A DNA stretch of 64,000 nt. Source: Acholeplasmatales bacterium (GTDB lineage: Bacteria; Bacillota_I; Bacilli_A; Acholeplasmatales; Anaeroplasmataceae). Under the pieces are notes generated by a model. That model was not told the origin of the DNA and did not search any database. It saw only the letters and a program-made list of their open reading frames with translations. This document shows, in pieces, positions 35,311 through 44,196 of this stretch. Position 1 is the first letter of the stretch; each line of letters starts with the position of its first letter. The stretch spans positions 1 through 64,000 of the forward strand of contig JAFXXC010000020.1 in NCBI GenBank assembly GCA_017542485.1. Reading direction: 5' to 3'. The position numbers were made by a program, and so were the translations under genes.

Positions 35311-36178
35311 TTTCAGGTATATTAAATATTTTACGGATTTTTGTATCATTGTTTGAAAATAAATAAGAATTAATTGCTTGGATAGTAGAAATAGTTTCTT
35401 TTAATGCTTTTTGTATTATTTCTTCAACTGTATCATTATATTCTTTTTCACCTATTTTAAAGTATTCTTTTTTCTTGTTTAGTAATTTTGTATCTAGTTT
35501 ATCTTTGTATGGGAATTCTTTTGGAGTAATACCATGTTTTAGATAAAATATTGATAATAATGATAAATAGATTATTTTAAATCTTACTTTTGCATATTTT
35601 TTATAGAATTTCTTTTTCTTTTTATAACATCTATTAAAATATGCTTGTGAAGACATCAATTTAAAGTTTTTTATTAATGGATTTCTTATTAATTCATCCA
35701 TATAATCATAATATATAAAAGAGTTTTGGAATGTTTTATAAATTGATTCTTTTGTTATATCGTATCCATGCCATTTAGAATAATAAAAATCTAACATATT
35801 TAATGCAATATTAAATGAATAATCATTTGATTTTAAGGCATGTACATATGGATATAAATAATTATTAAGTATTTTATGTGAGACCATTGCATATAGGAAT
35901 AATAATTTTTTGTAATCATTATCTTTTTGTAAATTTATAATGCAATCTACTATGAATGAATTAAAGTCATTACCATCAAAATAGTTTTGTATTTTGTATT
36001 TATCATTTTTATATAAATTAAATAATTTATAAAAAGATGGTGTTGTGTTAAAATTGGCAAGATTAAAAATTAGATTGTCATCATAATCTAAACAAGTTTG
36101 AATATTTAAATCTAATTTTGATACTACATCTTTAAAGAAGTAGTAATGAATCATTACAGCATTCACTTTAATCACCAT
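35297..36178 (-). CDS. Unknown protein with likeness to zinc-dependent phospholipase C fold
   Basis: About 293 residues, helical and basic, no signal peptide. The N-terminal MIHYYFFKDVV and the segment FLYAMVSHKILNNYLYPYVHAL resemble the HYxFGxDV and cHyxxDxxxHPY blocks of bacterial zinc-dependent phospholipase C-like proteins, but several metal ligands are changed (Asn and Tyr where Asp and His are expected), so it may be inactive. An internal GTG or ATG start (36166 or 36154) would put the HYY block nearer the N-terminus. This likeness is weak and needs a profile search. Confidence 0.5.
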   Translation of the reverse strand: MVIKVNAVMIHYYFFKDVVSKLDLNIQTCLDYDDNLIFNLANFNTTPSFYKLFNLYKNDKYKIQNYFDGNDFNSFIVDCIINLQKDNDYKKLLFLYAMVSHKILNNYLYPYVHALKSNDYSFNIALNMLDFYYSKWHGYDITKESIYKTFQNSFIYYDYMDELIRNPLIKNFKLMSSQAYFNRCYKKKKKFYKKYAKVRFKIIYLSLLSIFYLKHGITPKEFPYKDKLDTKLLNKKKEYFKIGEKEYNDTVEEIIQKALKETISTIQAINSYLFSNNDTKIRKIFNIPETKKL

Positions 36179-36269
36179 TAATAATTATAAAATAATTATT
36201 TAAATTTTTATAGTATCTATTTAATTTTTATCTAATATATTGTAAAATAACATAGGTTGAGGTATCGAT

Positions 36270-37196
36270 ATGAAGTATTTAAGTAGTGATAAAAGAAACG
36301 ATATGGCAAATCAAATTGCTTTAAAGGCAAGAGATGTTGATGTATGTATGTTTAACATTTTAGATGGAACATTAGATAAGGAATTATTATTAGATTGTTT
36401 AATGTTTTACCAAAATAAAGATGGTGGATTCAAAGGTGGATTACATATAGATAATTATAATATTAATAGTAGTCCATATCAGGTTTATGAGGCTTTAAGA
36501 TTATTAGATATGGCTGGATTTGATTCTAGTTGTGATAATGAATTATTTGATGCGATTATTAATAAAGCTTTTAATTATTTGTATAATAGATGCGAGATTA
36601 AGGATAATAAGTGGAATCCAAATGTTATAACAAATAATCAATTTGCTCATGCTAAAATATTTACTTATAATGATGAAAATATGGAAATGTTTGGATATAA
36701 TCCAACAGCCGCTATTATCGGTTATACATTATTATTTTGTAAACCAACTAAAGCATATTATAAAAAAGCATTAAAGATGCTTGATGTTTGTTTAAAAGAT
36801 TTTGAAGAGAAAAATGAATTTAATAAATATGAAGCAATTTCTTTTATGAGTTTGTTAAATTCATTAAGAAAATTAGAAATATATTCTGATAAATATGAAA
36901 TGATTGAAAATAAATTAGTTAATAATGTATTAAAAAAAGTATCAACTGATTTTAATGATCAAGGTATTCATCCATTAGAGTGTGGTTTATATTTAAATAA
37001 TAATAAATTAGAAGAATTAAAGAATTTAGAATGTGATTTTTTAATTGATAGTATTAAATCATTTGGATTATGGGATAGTAATTGTAATTGGGGTTATAAT
37101 GATTATCCTGAGGAAGATAGTGCAAGTCTTAAATGGATAGGCGCTACTACAGTAAATAATTATTATTATTTAAAAAAGTGTGGAAGAATAGAATAA
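36270..37196 (+). CDS. Prenyltransferase/squalene-oxidase repeat-like protein
   Basis: A 308-residue cytoplasmic protein with alpha-toroid character: MFYQNKDGGFKGGLH (about 46-60) is the typical QxxDGGFxGG repeat, later NWGYNDYPEED and repeated helix pairs. Such domains occur in terpene cyclases, prenyltransferases and in proteins of unknown use. The catalytic Asp-rich motif of squalene cyclases is not evident. GAGGT precedes the ATG. gpmI follows 32 bases later with its own ribosome binding site and may share the transcript. Function unknown. Confidence 0.6.
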   Translation: MKYLSSDKRNDMANQIALKARDVDVCMFNILDGTLDKELLLDCLMFYQNKDGGFKGGLHIDNYNINSSPYQVYEALRLLDMAGFDSSCDNELFDAIINKAFNYLYNRCEIKDNKWNPNVITNNQFAHAKIFTYNDENMEMFGYNPTAAIIGYTLLFCKPTKAYYKKALKMLDVCLKDFEEKNEFNKYEAISFMSLLNSLRKLEIYSDKYEMIENKLVNNVLKKVSTDFNDQGIHPLECGLYLNNNKLEELKNLECDFLIDSIKSFGLWDSNCNWGYNDYPEEDSASLKWIGATTVNNYYYLKKCGRIE

Positions 37197-37228
37197 TTTA
37201 GTATATAATCTAGGGGCGAGGTAATAAA

Positions 37229-38749
37229 ATGAGACCAGTTTGTTTAATTATAATGGATGGATATGGATTAGCTGCACCAAGTGCAACAAATGCCGTATCT
37301 TTGGCAAAAAAGCCAAATTTAGATAGAATATTTAGTGAATATGATACTAAGGAGCTTAATGCATCAGGAGAATCAGTTGGTTTGCCTGATGGTCAAATGG
37401 GTAATAGTGAAGTAGGACACATGAATATTGGAGCAGGAAGAATTGTATGGCAAAGTCTTTCTAGAATTAATAATTCTATTAAAACAGGTGAATTCTTTAA
37501 GAATACTGCTATAAATAATGCAATTGATAATGCATTAAATAATAATAAAAAATTCCATATTTTTGGATTATGTTCTGATGGTGGTGTACATTCACATACT
37601 TCACATATCATTGCTATAGCTAAGCTTGCGCATGATAGAGGTATTAAAGATGTATATTATCATGCATTCTTAGATGGTAGAGATGTTCCACCTAAAAGTG
37701 CAACTATCTTCTTAAAGAAGATTATGGATGAAGGTAAGGTTAAGGTAGCTACTGTTGGTGGTAGATATTATGGAATGGATAGAGATAAGAATTTTGATAG
37801 AATTCAAAAGGCTTATGATGCAATGACTATTTGTAAGGGTGAATATTTTGCTGATCCAATTGAAGGTATTAATAAAAGCTATGAAGCTGGAGTTACTGAT
37901 GAGTTTGTTGTTCCATTTATTTCTGATAAAAATGGTATGATTGAAACTGGTGATTCAATTGTATTTGCAAACTTTAGACCAGATAGAGCAATTCAAATTT
38001 CAACTGCAATGTCTAATCCAGAAGGAATTATTTATAATCCTGATAAGCCTTATAGACTTGATACATCAAAAGGTCCTAAATATACTTGTTATGTTTCAAT
38101 GATGAAATATGCTGATCAAGTAAAAGGCGAATTAGCATTCCCTTTACAAAAGCTTGATAATTTATATGGTGATGTTGTATCACGTGCTGGATTAAAGCAA
38201 TTAAGAATAGCAGAAACAGAAAAATATGCTCATGTTACATTCTTCTTTGATGGTGGTGCTGATAGAGAAATTGAAGGCGCTGATAGAATTTTAGTTAATT
38301 CACCTAAAGTTGCAACATATGACTTAAAGCCTGAAATGAGTGCTTATGAAGTAAAAGATAAAGTTGTTGCTGCAATCAAGTCACAAAAATATGATACAAT
38401 TATTTTAAATTTTGCAAACTGTGATATGGTTGGTCATACAGGTGTTATTCCTGCAGCTGTAAGAGCAGTTGAAGCAGTAGATGATTGTGTTGGACAAGTT
38501 GTTAAAGCACTTGATGAGGTTGGTGGAGTTGCATTAATTACAGCTGATCATGGTAATGCAGAGAAGATGCAAGATGAGGAAGGAAAACCTCATACAGCGC
38601 ATACTACTAATCCAGTTCCTGTTGTTGTAACTGATAAAAATATCAAATTAAGAAATGGTATTTTAGCTGATATTACACCTACATTATTAGAATTATTAAA
38701 TGTAGAAGTACCAGCAGATATGACTGCGAAATCATTAATTGTAAAATAG
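37229..38749 (+). CDS. gpmI: Phosphoglycerate mutase, cofactor-independent
   Basis: Interconverts 3- and 2-phosphoglycerate in glycolysis without 2,3-bisphosphoglycerate, using two manganese ions. The alkaline-phosphatase-fold motifs are present: MDGYG near the start, catalytic Ser in GNSEVGHMNIGAGR, FLDGRDVPP, NFANCDMVGHTG and TADHGNAEKM. The 506 residues fit the family. The next enzyme of the pathway, enolase, lies 1.9 kb downstream in a separate unit. Confidence 0.97.
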   Translation: MRPVCLIIMDGYGLAAPSATNAVSLAKKPNLDRIFSEYDTKELNASGESVGLPDGQMGNSEVGHMNIGAGRIVWQSLSRINNSIKTGEFFKNTAINNAIDNALNNNKKFHIFGLCSDGGVHSHTSHIIAIAKLAHDRGIKDVYYHAFLDGRDVPPKSATIFLKKIMDEGKVKVATVGGRYYGMDRDKNFDRIQKAYDAMTICKGEYFADPIEGINKSYEAGVTDEFVVPFISDKNGMIETGDSIVFANFRPDRAIQISTAMSNPEGIIYNPDKPYRLDTSKGPKYTCYVSMMKYADQVKGELAFPLQKLDNLYGDVVSRAGLKQLRIAETEKYAHVTFFFDGGADREIEGADRILVNSPKVATYDLKPEMSAYEVKDKVVAAIKSQKYDTIILNFANCDMVGHTGVIPAAVRAVEAVDDCVGQVVKALDEVGGVALITADHGNAEKMQDEEGKPHTAHTTNPVPVVVTDKNIKLRNGILADITPTLLELLNVEVPADMTAKSLIVK

Positions 38750-38800
38750 TATTTACAGTTATAGAATATAGTAGTATAATTTCATTGTAAATTTTCATAT

Positions 38801-38906
38801 ACTTCGGGGTTTGGTGAAATTCCATACCGGCGGTAAAGTCCGCGAGCGTTAGCATGAATAGGTGTAATTCCTATACCGACAGTAGAGTCTGGATGAGAGA
38901 AGAAAT
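38801..38906 (+). ncRNA. FMN riboswitch (RFN element)
   Basis: The conserved RFN blocks appear in order: CTTCGGGG, TGAAATTCC, ACCGGCGGTAAAGTCCGCGA, the variable arm, TAATTCCTATACCGACAGTA, and GAGTCTGGATGAGAGAAGA. FMN binding should favour the terminator at 38925-38952, so flavin excess shuts off the transporter RibU just downstream. Confidence 0.95.
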
Positions 38907-38924
38907 TTTTTAATCTTTTAAATT

Positions 38925-38952
38925 ATATGCCCCAAAAGGGCATATTTTTTTT
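38925..38952 (+). terminator. Riboswitch-controlled terminator before ribU
   Basis: ATATGCCC (38925-38932) pairs with GGGCATAT (38938-38945), followed by T8. It is the expression platform of the FMN riboswitch. Confidence 0.9.
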
Positions 38953-38981
38953 GAAGTATATGTATACTTTAGGAGGAGAAA

Positions 38982-39923
38982 ATGGAAAATGAAAACAAGT
39001 CAGGCAAGACTTCAAAAAATGTCTACAAAAATTTAATTATTTTTATAATTATCGCAGCAATTTCGTTAGGATTAATTATTACTGCTGTAATTTTAAATTA
39101 TAATTTAAAGGAAAGTTTTATCAAAACTGATGATGTACCAAAATATTCACCTGGCTGGTATATTTATCTTATGGAAATTGGTGGAGCTATATTATTCTTA
39201 TTATCATTTGGGTATTTATATTCATTTTTACAAGAAAAATGTAATTTTAAAAAAATTACTATAAAACAAATGTCAGTAATTGGAATATTTAGTGCATTAT
39301 CTGTAATTCTATATTATTTTGGAAAATTTAATTTGCCAATTTTCCCAAGTTGGTTAGATATACAATTTTCTGATGTTCCTATTTTAATTGTATCATTTAT
39401 GTATGGACCAATTTCTGGTGTATTAATGGTTTTTGTTAGATTTTTCTGTAAATTACCTGGTACATCAACTGTAGGAGTTGGTGAATTTGCTGATGTATTA
39501 ATTGGATTAACTTTATGTATTGTTGCTGGAATAATATATAAAAAGCATAGAAGTTTAAAAGGTGCTTTATGTGCTATGGGTATTGGAATGTTATCAGCTA
39601 CAGTTATGGCAACTGTTGCTAACTGGTTAATTCTAATTCCAGCATATAAGGGTATTGCAGGATTCCCACAAGCTGCATTAACTAAAACTATGGATACTAT
39701 TTTAGGAGCTCAAGGTTTAGTTACAGATGATAATTTTATGGCATATTATTTATTTGTTGGTGTAATTCCATTTAATTTAGTTAGATATGTAGCAGTTTTT
39801 ATAATTACATTTGTTTTATATAAAAGATTAAAGATGTTTATTGTTCATTTTGTTGGAGATTTTGATAGAGACTTTATTGGAAACTTTGATAAAGATAGTA
39901 ACGAATTTAGTATTGAAGAATAG
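38982..39923 (+). CDS. ribU: Riboflavin ECF transporter S component, extended RibU
   Basis: Membrane substrate-binding subunit for riboflavin uptake, working with the shared EcfAAT module that is encoded elsewhere. The RibU core starts near residue 95: IFSALSVILYYF, WLDIQFSDVPILIVSFMYGP, FCKLPGTSTVGVGEFADVLIG. The protein has 313 residues, about 110 more than typical RibU, because of an N-terminal extension with two extra membrane helices (about 20-40 and 60-80), plus an acidic tail. Control by the FMN riboswitch supports the riboflavin assignment. Confidence 0.93.
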   Translation: MENENKSGKTSKNVYKNLIIFIIIAAISLGLIITAVILNYNLKESFIKTDDVPKYSPGWYIYLMEIGGAILFLLSFGYLYSFLQEKCNFKKITIKQMSVIGIFSALSVILYYFGKFNLPIFPSWLDIQFSDVPILIVSFMYGPISGVLMVFVRFFCKLPGTSTVGVGEFADVLIGLTLCIVAGIIYKKHRSLKGALCAMGIGMLSATVMATVANWLILIPAYKGIAGFPQAALTKTMDTILGAQGLVTDDNFMAYYLFVGVIPFNLVRYVAVFIITFVLYKRLKMFIVHFVGDFDRDFIGNFDKDSNEFSIEE

Positions 39924-39950
39924 TTAAATATATAATTTAATATCTTGTAT

Positions 39951-39990
39951 AAAATCACCAAAAATAATAAAATAGATTTGGTGATTTTTT
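39951..39990 (+). terminator. Terminator whose 3' arm holds the next gene's ribosome site
   Basis: AAAATCACCAAA (39951-39962) pairs over 12 bp with TTTGGTGATTTT (39977-39988). The only Shine-Dalgarno candidate of the next gene, GGTGAT (39980-39985), lies inside the 3' arm, directly before the ATG at 39991. Confidence 0.75.
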
Positions 39991-40476
39991 ATGTTTAATA
40001 GTAATAATTGGAGAGAACCAATATTTAAAAATGATTTAAAAAATGTAATATTAAATGGAATTGTTTTTGCAATATTAGGTGGTATACTTGCAGGAGCTTT
40101 AGATTATTTATTTGATTATATAAATGTTAGTATTCATTTTGGTTTAATAGTTTTAACTATATTAATTGGATATAGAGTATATAAAGCATATTTTAATTTC
40201 CATATTTTATATCCAGTTTTAACTATTCCATTTATGATTTTAGGTTTGTTTATAGCTTTTTTTACTTATTGGTTATGTATCTTTGGAATTGGTAATTTTT
40301 TCAATATATTAATTGATGGAGAGTTTTATTTATCGTTTATTAAATCTCCAGTTTCAACACTAATTACTGGAATTCAAATTGGGAATACAGGTAATATCAT
40401 TCTTGGAATAGTTAACATATTAGTATATATAATAGGTTTTTGGGCATGTTATGTTACTGCGAAAGGAAGACGCTAA
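39991..40476 (+). CDS. Small integral membrane protein, unknown
   Basis: A 161-residue protein with about four hydrophobic helices, ending in a short basic tail (AKGRR). I recognise no family motif. Its ribosome binding site is buried in the ribU terminator hairpin, so it may be expressed at low level from transcripts that read through, or from an unseen internal start. Function unknown. Confidence 0.6.
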   Translation: MFNSNNWREPIFKNDLKNVILNGIVFAILGGILAGALDYLFDYINVSIHFGLIVLTILIGYRVYKAYFNFHILYPVLTIPFMILGLFIAFFTYWLCIFGIGNFFNILIDGEFYLSFIKSPVSTLITGIQIGNTGNIILGIVNILVYIIGFWACYVTAKGRR

Positions 40477-40491
40477 TTACTCTTAATTTTC

Positions 40492-40505
40492 AGTAAACGT
40501 TTTCA
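40492..40505 (+). promoter_or_regulatory. CcpA cre-like site upstream of eno
   Basis: AGTAAACGTTTTCA agrees with the cre consensus TGWNANCGNTNWCA at 13 of 14 places. It lies 24 bases before the -35 region of enolase, a position used for either activation or repression by CcpA. Confidence 0.6.
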
Positions 40506-40528
40506 AATAATAAAAAGATTTATATGTT

Positions 40529-40557
40529 ATTAACTATTTAAATAGTTATGGTATAAT
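40529..40557 (+). promoter_or_regulatory. Extended -10 promoter of eno with 18-bp palindromic spacer
   Basis: TATAAT at 40552-40557 has the extended TGG before it; the -35 (ATTAAC) is weak. TAACTATTTAAATAGTTA (40531-40548) is a perfect 18-bp palindrome between the two boxes and could be an operator. Confidence 0.6.
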
Positions 40558-40594
40558 ACGAATGGTTTAAAAGAATAACAAAATATAATTTTAA

Positions 40595-41920
<1,326 letters not shown>

Positions 41921-41938
41921 TATAATAAAATTAAATAA

Positions 41939-41968
41939 TTGAGGAAACCCAAACGTTTCCTCTTTATT
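41939..41968 (+). terminator. Terminator after eno
   Basis: GAGGAAAC (41941-41948) pairs with GTTTCCTC (41955-41962), then a T-rich tail. Confidence 0.85.
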
Positions 41969-41984
41969 TTGTGAGGGTGATAAT

Positions 41985-42536
41985 ATGATTAATGTTAATG
42001 ATTTAAAAAATGGTGTTGTAATTGAATATGATGGAAAATTAATGCAGATTGTTGAATTCATGCATGTTTTACAAAATAAGGTAGCTTATGTTAGAGTAAA
42101 AATGAAGGATTTAAGAACTGGTACAGTTACTGAAACTGCTCTTAAGGGTAGTGATTCTGCATTCAAAAAATGCTATATCGAAAGAAAGAGTATGCAATAT
42201 ATTTATAATTCTGGAGATTCATATGCATTTATGGATAATGAAACTTATGAGCAAATTGAAATTTCTGCTGAAAGATTAAAGTGGGAGAAGAATTTTATGC
42301 TTGAAGGTTCAACTGTTAATGTTACATTCTATGAAAGTGAAATCTTAGGTGTATCTTTAGATGATAAGGTTACATTAGAAGTAACAGATACTGCACCTGC
42401 AGTAAAAGGCGATTCAACAAGTAAAAAGGATGCAGTTTTAGAAACTGGTTATCAATTAAAGGTACCTATGTTCATTGAAACTGGTGAAAAAATCATTGTT
42501 TCAACTATTGATGGTACATACGTATCTAGAGCTTAA
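41985..42536 (+). CDS. efp: Elongation factor P with non-standard modification loop
   Basis: Translation factor that relieves ribosomes stalled at polyproline. The 183 residues span the three beta-barrel domains. The loop that carries the modified lysine normally reads HVKPGKGAAF; here it is HVLQNKVAYV, one residue shorter. Lys32 aligns with the modified lysine of Bacillus EF-P, but the surrounding Pro-Gly-Lys-Gly is lost, so modification may differ or be absent. The rest, including RLKWEKNFMLEGS, VTFYE and DTAPAVKGD, is standard. GAGGGTGAT precedes the ATG. Confidence 0.93.
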   Translation: MINVNDLKNGVVIEYDGKLMQIVEFMHVLQNKVAYVRVKMKDLRTGTVTETALKGSDSAFKKCYIERKSMQYIYNSGDSYAFMDNETYEQIEISAERLKWEKNFMLEGSTVNVTFYESEILGVSLDDKVTLEVTDTAPAVKGDSTSKKDAVLETGYQLKVPMFIETGEKIIVSTIDGTYVSRA

Positions 42537-42551
42537 TTAGGTTATACTCGC

Positions 42552-42580
42552 TTGAAATTAGTATACTATTATTGTATAAT
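42552..42580 (+). promoter_or_regulatory. Promoter of tRNA-Gln, within a 12-bp inverted repeat
   Basis: TTGAAA (42552-42557), 17 bases, TATAAT (42575-42580). CGCTTGAAATTA (42549-42560) and TAATTTCAAGCG (42577-42588) are perfect inverted copies, so the promoter boxes lie in the arms of a palindrome. Confidence 0.75.
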
Positions 42581-42592
42581 TTCAAGCGTAAT

Positions 42593-42667
42593 AGCAACTT
42601 AGCCAAGCGGTAAGGCCCCGGACTCTGACCCCGGTATGCACAGGTTCGAATCCTGTAGTTGCTGCCA
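42593..42667 (+). tRNA. tRNA-Gln (anticodon CTG), CCA encoded
   Basis: Full cloverleaf: acceptor AGCAACT/AGTTGCT (7 bp), D stem GCC/GGC, anticodon stem CCGGA/CCCGG, loop CTCTGAC with anticodon CTG (42625-42627), T stem ACAGG/CCTGT with TTCGAAT loop, discriminator G and genomic CCA. The last pair of the anticodon stem is an A-C mismatch (positions 31-39). It has its own promoter and terminator. Confidence 0.93.
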
Positions 42668-42681
42668 TTTTTAAAAAATTT

Positions 42682-42712
42682 AGAGATAATCTATAAGATT
42701 ATCTCTTTTTTT
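42682..42712 (+). terminator. Terminator of tRNA-Gln
   Basis: AGAGATAATCT (42682-42692) pairs perfectly with AGATTATCTCT (42696-42706), then T7. Confidence 0.9.
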
Positions 42713-42729
42713 GTCAAGAAAAATTTTGT

Positions 42730-42757
42730 TTGTTTATTGATTTTTTCATGTTATAAT
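42730..42757 (+). promoter_or_regulatory. Promoter reading into the gene-free region
   Basis: TTGTTT (42730-42735), 16 bases, TATAAT (42752-42757) with extended -10 TGT (42749-42751). The predicted start is near 42764, at the 5' edge of the first long helix of the candidate RNA. Confidence 0.65.
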
Positions 42758-42761
42758 GTAA

Positions 42762-44123
42762 TTGAAGTAAACGATGTATGCAATTGAATAGGAGGTTTAT
42801 TAGAAAAATAGTTTTATTATTATTTTCAATTTTTGTGCTTTAATATCTATTACTTCAAAATTTAACTTTTATTAACTGGATATCAGTACCAAATTCCCTT
42901 TTGGTTAAACTTGTTTTTCCGATATTCTAGATTTCACAGGTAGAAGGAAATTGAAATCCTTAGTGACAATGCTAGCGAGTAATAAGATATTTAAGAATAT
43001 GGTTAGAGGTATTATTAGAGCATATAAAAAAGGAAATAAAAGCTTTAGTAGTGTATAGTCGTTTATAGAATAATTTAATTAATAAATTTAAATACAGGTA
43101 TTTTTTGAAGAAATATTGTTGTTATATTAAATGAATAAATAACTTGTACATGGAGTGATGAGGCCATAATAGTTATTGAAAATTTAATTATTGTTATTAA
43201 AATTTGCTAAGATTATATTATTTTTCATTTCTTTAAAGAAACAGCTTGTAGATTAATTTAGAAATTAACATTTTATTTTATTAAACTTCTTAATTACTAC
43301 AAAAAAGGAAACGTTACTTCATTTTGGATAGCATCATAATATAATATTTATATTTGGATGATATGCATACTTCAATGATTGCAAAATCATTAAAAATTTT
43401 AACAGATGGTAATGACTATGTTAATATTTCTATACTATATAGAAGTAAGTAACCTGAATCTGGATTTAGGTATTAGTCATTAAAAGCTTCTTATTTGAAA
43501 TGAGATATGACTTTATATATTGTTATAAGATAATTTGTAAAAATAAGTTTTTCTCGTTTGGGGTGCATATTTATATATTTTAATTATTTAACACATGTAA
43601 AATATATCATGTTATTAAAATATAATAAATTAAGATGGAGGCGCCATAGAATAATTAGAATTGATACAAAATCTTAAAATAATATTATAGTTATTGCAAA
43701 ACAATTTATTATTTTAACGAACAGTCTTTTAATTAAATATTTATGATGAGGAAATAATATTTCAGACTATAGTTAAAAAAAGGTATTGAAGATATGTAAA
43801 TATTTGAAAATATGGTTTATATAATATGCTTGAGTTTTTTAATCCTTATAGGTTAAGGAAAAAGGCTATTTATAATAATATATAATCGTAATAGAAGGAT
43901 ATATTCCTTGATTATATATTTAAATATTACTTCGGAAAAGACAGGATATTAAAAGGCCTGTAGATAGTTAATAGTTAAAACATTATAAATTTAGCTAAGA
44001 TGAACGAGTTTATAAAGCTGGTTTCTAAGAAAATTTTCAAAAAACAAAACGCTAAGATTAATTTATTAAATAATTGTATATTTCGTTGGCATCGGCACTT
44101 TAGAACAGTGTCGATGTTTTTTT
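42762..44123 (+). ncRNA. Candidate large structured non-coding RNA (about 1.36 kb)
   Basis: This is the only long stretch in the window without a gene. It has its own promoter and terminator, no open frame over 60 codons on either strand, and many local helices. Examples: TTGAAGTAA 42762-42770 with TTACTTCAA 42850-42858; AATTGAA 42782-42788 with TTCAATT 42825-42831; TTGTAG 43246-43251 with CTACAA 43297-43302; AATGATT-GCAA-AATCATT 43374-43391; TAATGACTA 43410-43418 with TAGTCATTA 43474-43482, closing two hairpins (43426-43446 and 43452-43471); TTAAGAT 43630-43636 with ATCTTAA 43671-43677; AGTCT 43723-43727 with AGACT 43764-43768 around AAATATT 43735-43741/AATATTT 43756-43762; AATATATAATC 43877-43887 with GATTATATATT 43910-43920 stacked on AAGGA/TCCTT. 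I match no known class. A decayed gene is the alternative. Confidence 0.5.
44090..44123 (+). terminator. Terminator closing the candidate RNA
   Basis: CATCGGCACT (44090-44099) pairs with AGTGTCGATG (44107-44116), one G-U pair, then T8. No coding gene precedes it within 1.4 kb. Confidence 0.85.
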
Positions 44124-44143
44124 GTCTAAATTATAAATTTTTT

Positions 44144-44172
44144 TTGACAATTATCTTATAATCATCTATAAT
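44144..44172 (+). promoter_or_regulatory. Perfect consensus promoter before the YcxB-like gene
   Basis: TTGACA (44144-44149), exactly 17 bases, TATAAT (44167-44172). Confidence 0.8.
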
Positions 44173-44196
44173 CAAAAATGTTTTGGAGTGATATTT

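Noticed and set aside
42790-43060. A decayed secreted protein starting at the AGGAGG near 42790
   Set aside because: A signal-peptide-like reading (RKIVLLLFSIFVL) follows, but it has no start codon, meets stops at once and needs a frameshift. The same bases fit RNA helices. Kept as the alternative to the RNA hypothesis.
42762-44123. Stop-codon recoding in the gene-free region
   Set aside because: All three stop codons occur in the readable fragments, and the neighbouring genes use TAA, TAG and TGA as normal stops.
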